DNA of 64,000 nucleotides from NCBI RefSeq assembly GCF_014652815.1, contig NZ_BMZN01000001.1:314866-378865 (forward strand), in the 5' to 3' direction. Shown in pieces: positions 54,638-63,561 of the stretch (positions are counted from its first letter, which is position 1; each line of letters begins with the position of its first letter). Both the position numbers and the translations under genes were made by a program. This stretch comes from Alcaligenes pakistanensis. Its GTDB lineage: Bacteria > Pseudomonadota > Gammaproteobacteria > Burkholderiales > Burkholderiaceae_B. The notes under the pieces were generated by a model. That model was not told where the DNA came from, did not search any database, and saw only the letters and a list, made by a program, of their open reading frames with translations.

Positions 54638-55174
54638 ATGAGCACACTGACACTGCAGGAACTGGACAAAACCCGCGAAGATTGTCGCAAACTAATCAGC
54701 CGGCGTGCCCTGTTGTCGGCCGCTGCGGCCGTCGTTCCCATCCCCGGTGTTGATGTGGGTGCAGACGTAGCCATTCTGATGAAGGTCATCCCCATCATCA
54801 ATGCGCGGTTTGGCTTGACGGCCCAAGATGTCGATGCGTTGAGCCCAGAGCTGAAAAAACTGGTGGTCGTGGGCGGGACCAGTATGGGTTTGGGCATGGC
54901 AGGACGCGTGTTAACCACAGATCGCGTGGTCAATATTCTGGTGCGCTTGGGGGCAAAAAAACTGGCAGGCAAGTACGGTGCCAAATACGTGCCTTTGATA
55001 GGTAGCGCTATTTCGGCCACCATCAGTTTTGTGGTGCTGCGTAAAGTAGGTAACCAGCATATCGAAGAGTGTTATGAAATCGCCCGGCGTTTAGCCCTGG
55101 AGACGCAACGTAAAGAGGCGGTTCACACTATTGATGCGGCTGAGGAAGGCTTGATACGCGAAATCAAGGGCTGA
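54638..55174 (+). CDS. Unrecognised membrane-associated protein (DUF697-like hydrophobic core)
   Basis: A 178-residue protein. After a charged start (LQELDKTREDCRKLISRRALL) comes a hydrophobic AAAAVVPIPGVDVGADVAILMKV, then LKKLVVVGGTSMGLGMAG and KYVPLIGSAISATISFVVLRKV, with a helical charged tail. The VPIPGVDVGADVAI pattern recalls DUF697-like or EcsC-like membrane domains, but I cannot fix a family. AGGAC precedes the ATG. It stands alone on the plus strand between two minus-strand genes, so it is a single-gene transcription unit. Confidence 0.6.
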   Translation: MSTLTLQELDKTREDCRKLISRRALLSAAAAVVPIPGVDVGADVAILMKVIPIINARFGLTAQDVDALSPELKKLVVVGGTSMGLGMAGRVLTTDRVVNILVRLGAKKLAGKYGAKYVPLIGSAISATISFVVLRKVGNQHIEECYEIARRLALETQRKEAVHTIDAAEEGLIREIKG

Positions 55175-55286
55175 GGCCCTTGATCCCGTTCATATCAAAT
55201 CCGTCGACCTAGCTGTGCGGATGCTCTGACTTAACGCCAGCGTCATCGCGAAACGACGGACCCATCACTTCGCTACGTGTAAATTC

Positions 55287-56459
55287 TTAGCCAGCTGGAA
55301 TCACACCCGGTGCTTTGCTGCGGCCATTCAACATATAGTCCATCAGCTCGCGCACCGACTTCATGGCTTTACCGAAAGGCAAGGCTTCCGAACTGCGGAA
55401 GAATAAGCCACGCTCTACATCGCCTTTCAAGGCATACGCCAATTGACGGTCAATGCAGAACTGACCATGGCGCTGCACCCCATCACGCAAACCGCAATGA
55501 GCCAAGCAATCAAAACCTTCTGTGCAAGCCCGTTCGCGCGCCACCGACTGCAGCTTCTGCTCTTTATGCAGGTAAGCATCCAGCCATGGGGTACGTACGG
55601 CGCGGGCCGGTAGGCCGGCGACACTCATGAAAGTCACAATATCTTCGGGCTTTGCATCCAGCAAAACGCGTTTGAAGTTTTCGTGTGCATCACCTTCTTC
55701 AGTCACGGCAAATGCTGTTCCCATTTGCACGCCGTCTGCGCCCCAATCAATCAACTGACGCAACTGTTCGGGACGATGAATCCCGCCTGCCGCGATCAAG
55801 GGAATGCGCTCGGCCTCCAGACCTAACTCCCGGAACAAGGCCCTGCAGCCTTCCAGCACTCGCTGAAACGCATATTCAGGTTTATTCAAGGATTGGTCAT
55901 CAGCCGCACCCAAATGGCCAGCGGCAAAACGGGGGTTTTCCAAAACGACCGCATCAGGCAGACGCTTGCGGCGCAGCCATTTTTTTACCAGCAAGGTGAC
56001 ACCACGTACATCCGACAAAATCGGAATCAAGGCTACCTTAGGGTGATCCTGAACCAGTTCAGGCAAATCCAAAGGCAAGCCTGCACCTACCACCACCGCG
56101 TCGGCTCCGCTCTCGCAAGACTGACGCACGTAATCAGGGTACTGAGACACGGCCTTCATGATATTGACCGCGATACCGCCATTACCGCCGGAGCGTTCAC
56201 GTGCACGGCTGATTTCACGGTCCAGCGCCAGCAAATTGGCGGCATCAACCACACCTTTTTCGACATCACCCTGGGTGCTGTCCATCAGATCCTCGTGATG
56301 ACGCCGTAAATCCACGCTGGAGATTGTCCCCAGCCCGCCCAATGCAGCCACGGTTCCAGCCAGCCGGGACGCCGAAATACCGACTCCCATGCCACCCTGA
56401 ACAATAGGCAAAAGCAGTTTCCCCTTCAGGGACATGAGACGTAAATCCGTCTTTAGCAC
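55287..56459 (-). CDS. Nitronate monooxygenase-like flavoprotein
   Basis: A 390-residue FMN-binding TIM-barrel enzyme of the nitronate monooxygenase/2-nitropropane dioxygenase family. Marks: PIVQGGMGVGISASRLAGTV, GIAVNIMKAVS, AVVVGAGLPLDLPEL, GHLGAADDQS with candidate catalytic His182, IPLIAAGGIHRPEQL and GADGVQMGTAFAVTEEG. A C-terminal part of about 90 residues has four Cys (C312, C318, C322, C335) in ACTEGFDCLAHCGLRDG and GQFC, seen in this long subfamily. The start is GTG at 56459 with AAGG 9 nt before. The physiological nitronate is unknown. Confidence 0.88.
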   Translation of the reverse strand: MLKTDLRLMSLKGKLLLPIVQGGMGVGISASRLAGTVAALGGLGTISSVDLRRHHEDLMDSTQGDVEKGVVDAANLLALDREISRARERSGGNGGIAVNIMKAVSQYPDYVRQSCESGADAVVVGAGLPLDLPELVQDHPKVALIPILSDVRGVTLLVKKWLRRKRLPDAVVLENPRFAAGHLGAADDQSLNKPEYAFQRVLEGCRALFRELGLEAERIPLIAAGGIHRPEQLRQLIDWGADGVQMGTAFAVTEEGDAHENFKRVLLDAKPEDIVTFMSVAGLPARAVRTPWLDAYLHKEQKLQSVARERACTEGFDCLAHCGLRDGVQRHGQFCIDRQLAYALKGDVERGLFFRSSEALPFGKAMKSVRELMDYMLNGRSKAPGVIPAG

Positions 56460-56528
56460 GATGTTATACCTTAGGTTGATGCAAGAACCTGCCGGCCACG
56501 TCGGGACCAGAAACAGGGCAATAGAATC

Positions 56529-56554
56529 GTGGCCGTCTTGAACAAGACGGCCAC
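56529..56554 (-). terminator. hemN terminator hairpin
   Basis: GTGGCCGTCTTG and CAAGACGGCCAC are a perfect 12-bp inverted repeat around two A, beginning 5 bp after the hemN stop. The following minus-strand sequence (GATTCTATTG) is only moderately T-rich, so termination strength is uncertain, but placement and stem argue for it. Confidence 0.65.
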
Positions 56555-56558
56555 TGTG

Positions 56559-57980
56559 TTAAATCAGGCGGGAGTAGCGAGCGCCGCTTTCCTGGCTCAA
56601 GTACTTATCGAACACCATGCTGTAAGCACGTACAAACAGGCGGCCTTTGGGCAAAACCTGAATGGATTGATGATCGATAGTCAGCAGGCCTGCGTCAGCA
56701 AAGCTATTGAGCTCTTGCAGCTCCGCAGAGAAGTAGCTGGCAAAATCAATGCCATAACGCGCTTCCAGACGCAAAATAGGCACTGGCATGCTGCACATCA
56801 AATGCATGATGACTTCCGCACGCAGACGGTCGTCTTGCTGCATCACAATGCCCCGCTCGATGGGCAAACGCCCCCGGTCTATATCGGCGTAGTAATTGCG
56901 CAGGCTGCGGGCATTTTGCACATGCATGGTGCCCACCTGACCAATAGAAGACACGCCAAAAGAAACCAGATCACAGGCTGCACGTGTGGTGTAGCCCTGG
57001 AAATTGCGATGCAGGCTGCCATCCAGGCGGGCCAGATTGAGCTCATCGGTTGGCAAGGCAAAGTGATCCAGCCCAATATAGACATAGCCTGCGTCCAGCA
57101 AGCGCTGCGAAGACATCAGGAATAACTGCAGACGCTGATCAGCGTCGGGCAGTTCTTCTTCGTTGATGAGTCGCTGAGCCTTGAAACGGGTGGGCAAGTG
57201 GGCGTAGTTATAAAGTGCAATCCGATCGGGACGTAGCTGCACCAGGGAGTCAATGGTGACGCCAAAGCTTTCCAGGGTCTGCAACGGCAGGCCGTAGATC
57301 AGATCGGTATTGATGGATTGGAACCCCGCCGCCCGGCTCTCTTCAATGGCTCGCTTGACCATCTCGAAAGGTTGGATACGGTTAATCGCCTTTTGTACAT
57401 CAGGGTCAAAGTCCTGCACCCCGAAACTGGTACGGTTAAAGCCCAGATCCGCCAAGTTCTGAAGCGTGCCGTCTGCCAAAGTCCGGGGGTCAATCTCGAT
57501 GCCCAGTTCGGCATCGGCTGTGAACATGAACTGTTCCTTGAGCTTGCCCATCAGGCGGGAAAGCTGTTCATTGTCCAGGAAGGTGGGCGAGCCGCCGCCC
57601 AGGTGAAGTTGCTCGGTGCGTCGGTCTTCACCCATATATTGGGTGACCATATCAATTTCGCGTAGCAGGTAATCGAGGTACTGTTCGCTCTTGCTGCGAT
57701 CCTGCGTAATAATTTTATTGCAGGCACAGAAGTAACAAAGCGACTGGCAAAACGGAATATGCAGGTAAACCGATAGAGGTGGATTGCTGCTGCTTAAGGC
57801 ACGACGCGACAGTTCGTGGATGTAGGGCTGAGCCGGAAAATCCTGAAAAAAACGGTCTGCGGTGGGATAGGAGGTATAGCGTGGCCCAGAACGATCAAAG
57901 CGCCGGATTAGGGCTTCAGAGATTTCAATGTCTTGTGCCGTAGGCACGCTGGCATCCGATGCTTCAAAGGTTTGCGGCAT
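56559..57980 (-). CDS. hemN: Oxygen-independent coproporphyrinogen III dehydrogenase
   Basis: A 473-residue radical-SAM enzyme that makes protoporphyrinogen IX when oxygen is scarce. The cluster motif CQSLCYFCAC gives C78, C82, C85 and C87, the CxxxCxxCxC of HemN. Other marks are GPRYTSYPTADRFFQDF, LHLGGGSPTFLD, FNRTSFGVQDFDPDVQKAI and YIGLDHFALP. The ATG at 57980 has AGGAGG 7 nt upstream; a longer frame extends into the FNR-box region. Control by an FNR/ANR-type regulator through the site at 58054-58067 is likely. Confidence 0.95.
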   Translation of the reverse strand: MPQTFEASDASVPTAQDIEISEALIRRFDRSGPRYTSYPTADRFFQDFPAQPYIHELSRRALSSSNPPLSVYLHIPFCQSLCYFCACNKIITQDRSKSEQYLDYLLREIDMVTQYMGEDRRTEQLHLGGGSPTFLDNEQLSRLMGKLKEQFMFTADAELGIEIDPRTLADGTLQNLADLGFNRTSFGVQDFDPDVQKAINRIQPFEMVKRAIEESRAAGFQSINTDLIYGLPLQTLESFGVTIDSLVQLRPDRIALYNYAHLPTRFKAQRLINEEELPDADQRLQLFLMSSQRLLDAGYVYIGLDHFALPTDELNLARLDGSLHRNFQGYTTRAACDLVSFGVSSIGQVGTMHVQNARSLRNYYADIDRGRLPIERGIVMQQDDRLRAEVIMHLMCSMPVPILRLEARYGIDFASYFSAELQELNSFADAGLLTIDHQSIQVLPKGRLFVRAYSMVFDKYLSQESGARYSRLI

Positions 57981-58053
57981 AAATGGTCCTCCTGCAAAAG
58001 ACCTGTTTCTTCTAGTCAAGCATTCATTGTCAGAGAAAACCGCAGGCATGCGC

Positions 58054-58067
58054 TTGACCTGCATCAA
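58054..58067. promoter_or_regulatory. FNR/ANR-type box upstream of hemN
   Basis: TTGAC-CTGC-ATCAA differs by one base from TTGAT-N4-ATCAA. It lies 74-87 bp before the hemN start, in the divergent gap shared with the mrp operon. Oxygen-responsive activation is expected for hemN in denitrifying or microaerobic Alcaligenaceae. Confidence 0.65.
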
Positions 58068-58176
58068 GATCGCAATAACTAAAAAAACGCTTTTTTTATC
58101 GCAGTTGGGCTGAAATTAGCTTCATATATCGTATTATTAAGCGCTAGCCGCCTTAATTACCGCCTGTTGGAGTCTG

Positions 58177-61104
58177 ATGTATTTGCTCGTGATCCTAGCA
58201 CTACCTTTCATCGGTAGCTTGCTATCTTCCTTGATGCCCGCGAACTCTCGCAAACTCCAGGCATCTCTTGCAGGCGCCGTCGCTGTTGCTTGCGCCCTGC
58301 TCACGCTCTACGCCTATCCCGATATTGCTCGTGGAGAGGTACTGGAGTCCTCCCGATCCTGGATACCTGCGCATGGCCTGACCTTCAAGCTGCGCATGGA
58401 TGGCTATGCCTGGTTATTCAGTGTGATCATCACCGCCATGGGGGCCTTAATTGCCCTTTATGCGCACTACTACTTGTCTGCCCAAGACCCAGTCCGGCGC
58501 TTTTTCTCCTTTCTTCAAGCCTTTATGGGTTCGATGCTGGGGGTGGTGCTATCGGGCAACCTGATTCAGCTGGTTGTGTTCTGGGAGTTGACCAGTCTGT
58601 CCTCCTTCATGCTGATTGCCTATTGGTATCACCGCATGGATGCGCGCCGGGGTGCGCGTATGTCGCTGATTATCACCGGCACAGGTGGTTTCTGTTTGCT
58701 GGCAGGCGTGCTCATGCTGGGCCAAGCCGCTGGCAGCTACGACCTGGGCGTAGTGCTGGAATCAGGCGAGCAAATTCGCAATCACCCCTGGTATACCGGG
58801 ATGCTGATATTGATCGCCTTGGGGGCGCTCACTAAAAGTGCCCAGTTCCCCTTCCACATCTGGCTGCCGCACGCCATGGCAGCCCCAACACCGGTGTCGG
58901 CTTATTTGCACTCGGCCACTATGGTCAAGGCCGGGGTGTTTTTGTTGGCCCGTTTGTGGCCTGCGCTGGCAGGCACTACCGAATGGGCAGTCATTATTGG
59001 TGGGGCGGGCCTGTGTTCGCTGACGCTGGGGGCGTATGTCGCCATGTTCCAGCGCGATATGAAAGGCGTACTAGCGTATTCCACCATCAGCCACCTGGGT
59101 CTGATCACCCTGCTATTGGGTCTAAACAGCCCGCTGGCCTTGGTAGCAGCGGTGTTTCACATGATGAACCACGCTACCTTTAAAGCCTCTCTGTTCATGG
59201 CAGCAGGGATTGTGGATCACGAAACGGGTACGCGTAACCTGAATCGCTTGTCGGGCCTGCGCCATGCCATGCCCTTGACCGCCACCTTGGCAACCGTCGC
59301 CGCAGCGGCAATGGCCGGGGTGCCACTGCTCAATGGCTTCATCTCCAAAGAAATGTTCTTTGCAGAGACCATTCTCGCCGGTAACGGCAACACCTGGGAA
59401 TACGCTCTGCCCGTCGTGGCCGTGATTGCCGGCTCCTTCAGCGTGGCCTATTCATTACGCTTTATTGCACAAGTATTCTTTGGTCCGGTCGCCAAAGATC
59501 TGCCACGACAGCCGCATGAGCCCCCTCGTCGGATGCTGATTCCCAGCGCTATCTTGGTGCTGACCTGCCTCTTGGTAGGTGTGATTCCTAGCCTGACCTT
59601 TGGGCCTTTCCTGCACACGGCTACCAGTGCCATTTTGGGCAGTGATATGCCCCAATATGACTTGGCCGTCTGGCATGGCTTCAATCTGCCCTTGATCATG
59701 AGCCTGCTGGCTACGGCCATGGGGGTGGTTTTTGTTCTGATCATCAACCGTTTCTACAAAAATCGCCAAGGCCGCACGCCCTTGCTGACCCGTGCCGATG
59801 GCCGCCGCTTCTTTGAGGTGGTCATGGAGTATCTGGAAGTGGCGTCCAACTGGGCGGTGGGCAAACTGTACTCACCACGCCTGCAACGGCAGACGCTGCT
59901 GATTATTGTGGCGACGCTTTGTGTCGCTGCCCTACCATTGGCTCGTGGCAACTGGTTCAAGTCCACTATTTCCACCCCTGTGGACCCCTTCTTTGCAGTG
60001 ATGTGGGCTGTCGGTATCGCCTGCGCCATTGGTGCTGCACGGCAGGCCAAATTTCATAGACCGGCCTCGTTGCTGCTGTCCGGTGGTGCCGGCCTGGTAA
60101 CCAGCCTGACCTTTGCCTGGCTATCGGCCCCTGATCTGGCGCTGACGCAGTTAGCGGTGGAAGTGGTCACGGTCGTTCTGATTTTGCTGGGCCTGCGCTG
60201 GCTGCCCCAACGCGTTAGCGATATGCCCGGTGCTCAGGACAATAGCGGTCGTGCCCTGCTGCGCCGTAGTCGCGACTTGATTATTGCCATCTTGGCTGGT
60301 TGCGGTATTGCGGCCCTGGCCTACGCCATGATGACCCGCCCCCACCCCAGCGGCATTTCACCCTTCTTTATTGAGAAGGCTCTGCCTTTGGGCGGTGGCG
60401 CCAACGTCGTAAACGTCATTCTGGTGGACTTCCGCGGCTTTGATACCTTCGGCGAAATCGTTGTCCTGGGTATTGTGGCCCTGACGGTCTTCGCCCTGCT
60501 GCGACGTTTCCGTCCACCAATCGAAGCGATTGCTCAGCCGCTGGCACGTCGCCAGAATGTCACAGACAGCCGCGAAGCCGTCTTTGTTGAACCCGACCCC
60601 AAAATGCCCTTGCCCGAAGGCATCATGCAGATTCCGGCAGTACTGCTGCGTCTGCTGCTGCCTATCTCTACACTGATTGCCCTGTATTTCTTGCTGCGCG
60701 GTCACAACCTGCCCGGCGGCGGTTTTGTGGGTGGCCTGATTATGGCAACCGGCATTATCTTGCAGTACATGGTCAGCGGTGTGGTGTGGATGGAGTCCCG
60801 CCCACTGATTCAGCCTCAAACCTGGATTGGTTTGGGCTTGCTGACAGCAGGTGTGGCCGCCATGCTGGTCTGGGCCTTTAACAAACCCTTCCTGTCTGCT
60901 CAAAGCTGGGACCTGCACTTACCCTTGATCGGTGAGGTACATACCTCCAGTGCCTTGATCTTCGATATAGGGGTCTTCATGCTGGTGATTGGTTCCACCA
61001 TCCTGATTCTAGTTGCGCTGGCCCACCAATCCCTACGTTTTTATCGCAAACTGCCGTCGCTGCGATCCGCCTCGAACGCTGCATCCGGGATGGAGAATAA
61101 ATAA
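58177..61104 (+). CDS. mrpA: Monovalent cation/proton antiporter subunit A (MrpA/PhaA) fused to a subunit B-like domain
   Basis: A 975-residue, roughly 25-helix subunit of the Mrp (Pha, Mnh) complex, exchanging Na+ or K+ for H+. The N-terminal 500 residues are NuoL-like (ELTSLSSFMLIAYWYHR, HAMAAPTPVSAYLHSATMVKAGVFLLARL, TISHLGLITLLLGL). Then come the MrpA-specific helices (LTQLAVEVVTVVLILLGLRWLP), and from about residue 800 an MnhB-like domain (LPGGGFVGGLIMATGIILQYMVSG, SALIFDIGVFMLVIGSTILI). There is no separate mrpB, typical of group 2 operons. ATG at 58177. First gene of the operon, divergent from hemN. Confidence 0.94.
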   Translation: MYLLVILALPFIGSLLSSLMPANSRKLQASLAGAVAVACALLTLYAYPDIARGEVLESSRSWIPAHGLTFKLRMDGYAWLFSVIITAMGALIALYAHYYLSAQDPVRRFFSFLQAFMGSMLGVVLSGNLIQLVVFWELTSLSSFMLIAYWYHRMDARRGARMSLIITGTGGFCLLAGVLMLGQAAGSYDLGVVLESGEQIRNHPWYTGMLILIALGALTKSAQFPFHIWLPHAMAAPTPVSAYLHSATMVKAGVFLLARLWPALAGTTEWAVIIGGAGLCSLTLGAYVAMFQRDMKGVLAYSTISHLGLITLLLGLNSPLALVAAVFHMMNHATFKASLFMAAGIVDHETGTRNLNRLSGLRHAMPLTATLATVAAAAMAGVPLLNGFISKEMFFAETILAGNGNTWEYALPVVAVIAGSFSVAYSLRFIAQVFFGPVAKDLPRQPHEPPRRMLIPSAILVLTCLLVGVIPSLTFGPFLHTATSAILGSDMPQYDLAVWHGFNLPLIMSLLATAMGVVFVLIINRFYKNRQGRTPLLTRADGRRFFEVVMEYLEVASNWAVGKLYSPRLQRQTLLIIVATLCVAALPLARGNWFKSTISTPVDPFFAVMWAVGIACAIGAARQAKFHRPASLLLSGGAGLVTSLTFAWLSAPDLALTQLAVEVVTVVLILLGLRWLPQRVSDMPGAQDNSGRALLRRSRDLIIAILAGCGIAALAYAMMTRPHPSGISPFFIEKALPLGGGANVVNVILVDFRGFDTFGEIVVLGIVALTVFALLRRFRPPIEAIAQPLARRQNVTDSREAVFVEPDPKMPLPEGIMQIPAVLLRLLLPISTLIALYFLLRGHNLPGGGFVGGLIMATGIILQYMVSGVVWMESRPLIQPQTWIGLGLLTAGVAAMLVWAFNKPFLSAQSWDLHLPLIGEVHTSSALIFDIGVFMLVIGSTILILVALAHQSLRFYRKLPSLRSASNAASGMENK

Positions 61105-61445
61105 TGGAAATCGTGCTTTCAATAGCGATTGGCGTGTTGGCTGGCTCGGGCGTCTGGCTCTTGCTACGCCCCCGTACCTTTCAGGTCATCATGGGGCTGG
61201 CGCTGGTCTCCTACGCCGTGAACTTATTCATCTTCAGCATGGGCAGACTCAAAATCAGTGCGGCACCCGTTATCAATAGCAGCAAACTGGGGGCGGACTA
61301 TGCCGACCCCCTGCCCCAAGCCCTGGTGCTGACGGCCATTGTGATTGGCTTTGCCACCACGGCCTTGTTCCTGGTTGTCATTCTGGCCAATCGCGGCCTG
61401 AGCGGTACCGACCACGTTGATGGCCGCGAGGAAGACGATCTGTGA
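61104..61445 (+). CDS. mrpC: Mrp antiporter subunit C
   Basis: A 113-residue NuoK-like subunit with three helices (VLSIAIGVLAGSGVWLLL, FQVIMGLALVSYAVNLFIF and LVLTAIVIGFATTALFLVVILAN). The conserved acidic position of NuoK is not obvious, as in other MrpC. It starts in the mrpA stop (TAATG) and its stop overlaps the mrpD GTG, so translation is coupled at both ends. Normal length. Confidence 0.93.
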   Translation: MEIVLSIAIGVLAGSGVWLLLRPRTFQVIMGLALVSYAVNLFIFSMGRLKISAAPVINSSKLGADYADPLPQALVLTAIVIGFATTALFLVVILANRGLSGTDHVDGREEDDL

Positions 61446-63076
61446 GTCTACTCAACCAACACTTGCCTGTATTGCCCGTTGCCATCCCCATGGTGGCTGC
61501 GGCCCTGATGGTGATGCTGCGCGACAAGCGCCGTCACTACAAACTGTTTATTGCCTTCAGTTCTTTATTAGCTCAGCTGTTTTGCGCTGTCTATTTACTC
61601 TTGCTGGCTGATGGCACGCTAGCCCCCATCTGGCCCCAGTCTGTCGGTGTGTATTTGCTGGGTGACTGGCCTGCTCCCTTTGGGATTGTGCTGGTCGTAG
61701 ACCGGCTGGCGGCTTTCCTGCTGGTGCTGACCAATGTGCTGGCATTTTGCTGCTGGTTCTATTCACTGGCCCGCTGGGACCGCGTAGGGGTGCATTTCCA
61801 CTCCTTGTTCCAACTGCTCTTGATGGGTCTGAACGGCGCCTTCCTGACGGGCGACCTCTTTAACCTATTTGTGTTCTTCGAAGTGTTGCTGGCCGCCTCT
61901 TATGGCCTGATGTTGCACGGCTCGGGCGCTGCTCGCGTCAGCGCGGGACTGCACTATATTGCCGTCAACCTGATCTCCTCGTTCTTACTGCTGATTGCCA
62001 TTGCCCTGATTTATGGCGTCACTGGCACCTTGAACATGGCAGACCTGGCTTTGCGCGCTGGCTCCATGCCAGATTCGGATCGTCTGGTTTTTGAATCGGC
62101 CATGGCTATATTAGGCATCGCCTTTTTGATCAAAGCCGCCGCCTGGCCTTTGAACCTATGGCTACCCAATGCCTATGGCAATGCCAGCGCCCCCGTGGCG
62201 GCCATGTTTGCCATCATGACCAAAGTGGGCATTTACGCCCTCTTGCGTATCGGCTCTTTGCTGCTGCCCACCGGTGCACCCGCCGCCTTTGGCGTTGCCT
62301 GGATGTTCCCGGCAGGTATCGCCACCCTGGCCTTTGGGGCTATCGGTGTCATGGCCGCACAGCAGCCCGAACGTCTGGCCAGCTATTGCATTATTGTGTC
62401 CTCCGGCACCTTGCTCGCCGCCTTGGGCATGCCCGGCGTGATCCTGACTGGCCCTGCCCTGTACTACATGCTCAGCAGTGTGCTGGCCCTGGGTGCCTTT
62501 TTCCTGTTGCTGGAACTGGTCAGCCGCACCAAACCCTTTGGAGCCGACTTGCTGGCCGTCAGTCAGGAGGTTTTTGATCTGGACGACCCAGAATCCGAAG
62601 ACCATAGCGATGATGTGGTGGGTGTCGCCATTCCCGGTGTCATGGTGTTTCTGGGCATGTCCTTTATTGCCTGCGCCTTGCTGATTGTGGGCTTGCCACC
62701 GCTATCCGGTTTCGTAGCCAAGCTGTCCTTGCTGACGGCGGCTCTGAAAGCCTCGGGCCAGTCACCCGAGCCACTGAACGCCTGGATTCTGACTGCTGCT
62801 GTGTTGATCTCCGGAGTGGCTGGCTTAATCGCCATGGTTCGGATGGGTATCCGCCTGTTCTGGAGCAATAGCTCGCTGACGATCCCGCGCCTGAAGTTGA
62901 TTGAAGCGGCTCCTATTGCCGGCATCATCGTGGCCTGTGGCGTCTTGAGCTGGTACGCCGGCCCCATCACCACATACTTGGAACAAACCGCTCAACAGCT
63001 GGACGAGCCCCGTATCTACATTGGTTCCGTCTTGCGGCAAAACCCCATGCGCTCGGTTCAGGGAGAAGGATTCTGA
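61442..63076 (+). CDS. mrpD: Mrp antiporter subunit D
   Basis: A 544-residue NuoN/M-like subunit with about 14 helices. Marks are FNLFVFFEVLLAASYGLML, KAAAWPLNLWLPNAYGNASAPVAAMFAIMTKVGIYALLRIG (split here in two segments, residues 222-262) and LPPLSGFVAKLSLLTAALKA. The acidic and lysine residues of the ion path (E in FFEVLLA, K in IMTKVG) are present. An Asp/Glu-rich loop (DLDDPESEDHSDD) lies near residue 385. GTG at 61442 overlaps the mrpC stop as GTGA. Confidence 0.94.
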   Translation: MSLLNQHLPVLPVAIPMVAAALMVMLRDKRRHYKLFIAFSSLLAQLFCAVYLLLLADGTLAPIWPQSVGVYLLGDWPAPFGIVLVVDRLAAFLLVLTNVLAFCCWFYSLARWDRVGVHFHSLFQLLLMGLNGAFLTGDLFNLFVFFEVLLAASYGLMLHGSGAARVSAGLHYIAVNLISSFLLLIAIALIYGVTGTLNMADLALRAGSMPDSDRLVFESAMAILGIAFLIKAAAWPLNLWLPNAYGNASAPVAAMFAIMTKVGIYALLRIGSLLLPTGAPAAFGVAWMFPAGIATLAFGAIGVMAAQQPERLASYCIIVSSGTLLAALGMPGVILTGPALYYMLSSVLALGAFFLLLELVSRTKPFGADLLAVSQEVFDLDDPESEDHSDDVVGVAIPGVMVFLGMSFIACALLIVGLPPLSGFVAKLSLLTAALKASGQSPEPLNAWILTAAVLISGVAGLIAMVRMGIRLFWSNSSLTIPRLKLIEAAPIAGIIVACGVLSWYAGPITTYLEQTAQQLDEPRIYIGSVLRQNPMRSVQGEGF

Positions 63077-63561
63077 TGAGACGCTATACCAAACATCTAT
63101 TCCTCCCCTTGCTGCTTTTAGGTCTGTGGCTACTTCTAAACGACTCCTTGTCGCCCGGCTATCTGGTCTTGGGTCTGTTTTTGGCCACCGCACTTAGCTT
63201 GGCCGCCATTCCCTTTCGTCCGGTCAAAGCCAGCATCCGCCACCCCTTTCTAGCCTTGAAGCTTATTGCTCAAGTCGCTTGGGATATTGTGCTATCCAAT
63301 ATTGCCGTAGGCCATTTAGTCCTGAAAGGCCCGCAAGCCCCCCGCCCTGGCTTTCTAGCCATTCCCCTGCGTCTGACAGACCCTCATGGTTTGGCGGCTT
63401 TGGCCTGCATCATCACCTACACCCCCGGTACCGTCTGGTCCGGCTTTGATTACGAAACCCGCATCCTGACCTTGCATATCCTGGATCTGCAAGATGAACA
63501 GCAGTGGTTAGACACCATTCAGAAGCGTTACGAGTCACCGCTACTGGAGATTTTCCAATGA
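63076..63561 (+). CDS. mrpE: Mrp antiporter subunit E
   Basis: A 161-residue small subunit. Two helices at the N-terminus (LPLLLLGLWLLLNDSLSPGYLVLGLFLATALSLAA, read as two passes) precede KLIAQVAWDIVLSNIAVGHLVL and the soluble C-terminal part ALACIITYTPGTVWSGFDYE. The ATG shares a base with the mrpD stop (TGATG) and its stop overlaps mrpF. Length and order fit the family. Confidence 0.92.
   Translation: MRRYTKHLFLPLLLLGLWLLLNDSLSPGYLVLGLFLATALSLAAIPFRPVKASIRHPFLALKLIAQVAWDIVLSNIAVGHLVLKGPQAPRPGFLAIPLRLTDPHGLAALACIITYTPGTVWSGFDYETRILTLHILDLQDEQQWLDTIQKRYESPLLEIFQ

Noticed and set aside
54330..54653. Possible small minus-strand gene in the 346-bp intergenic region
   Set aside because: No good start or ribosome site, overlaps the start of the plus-strand gene, and no recognisable sequence.
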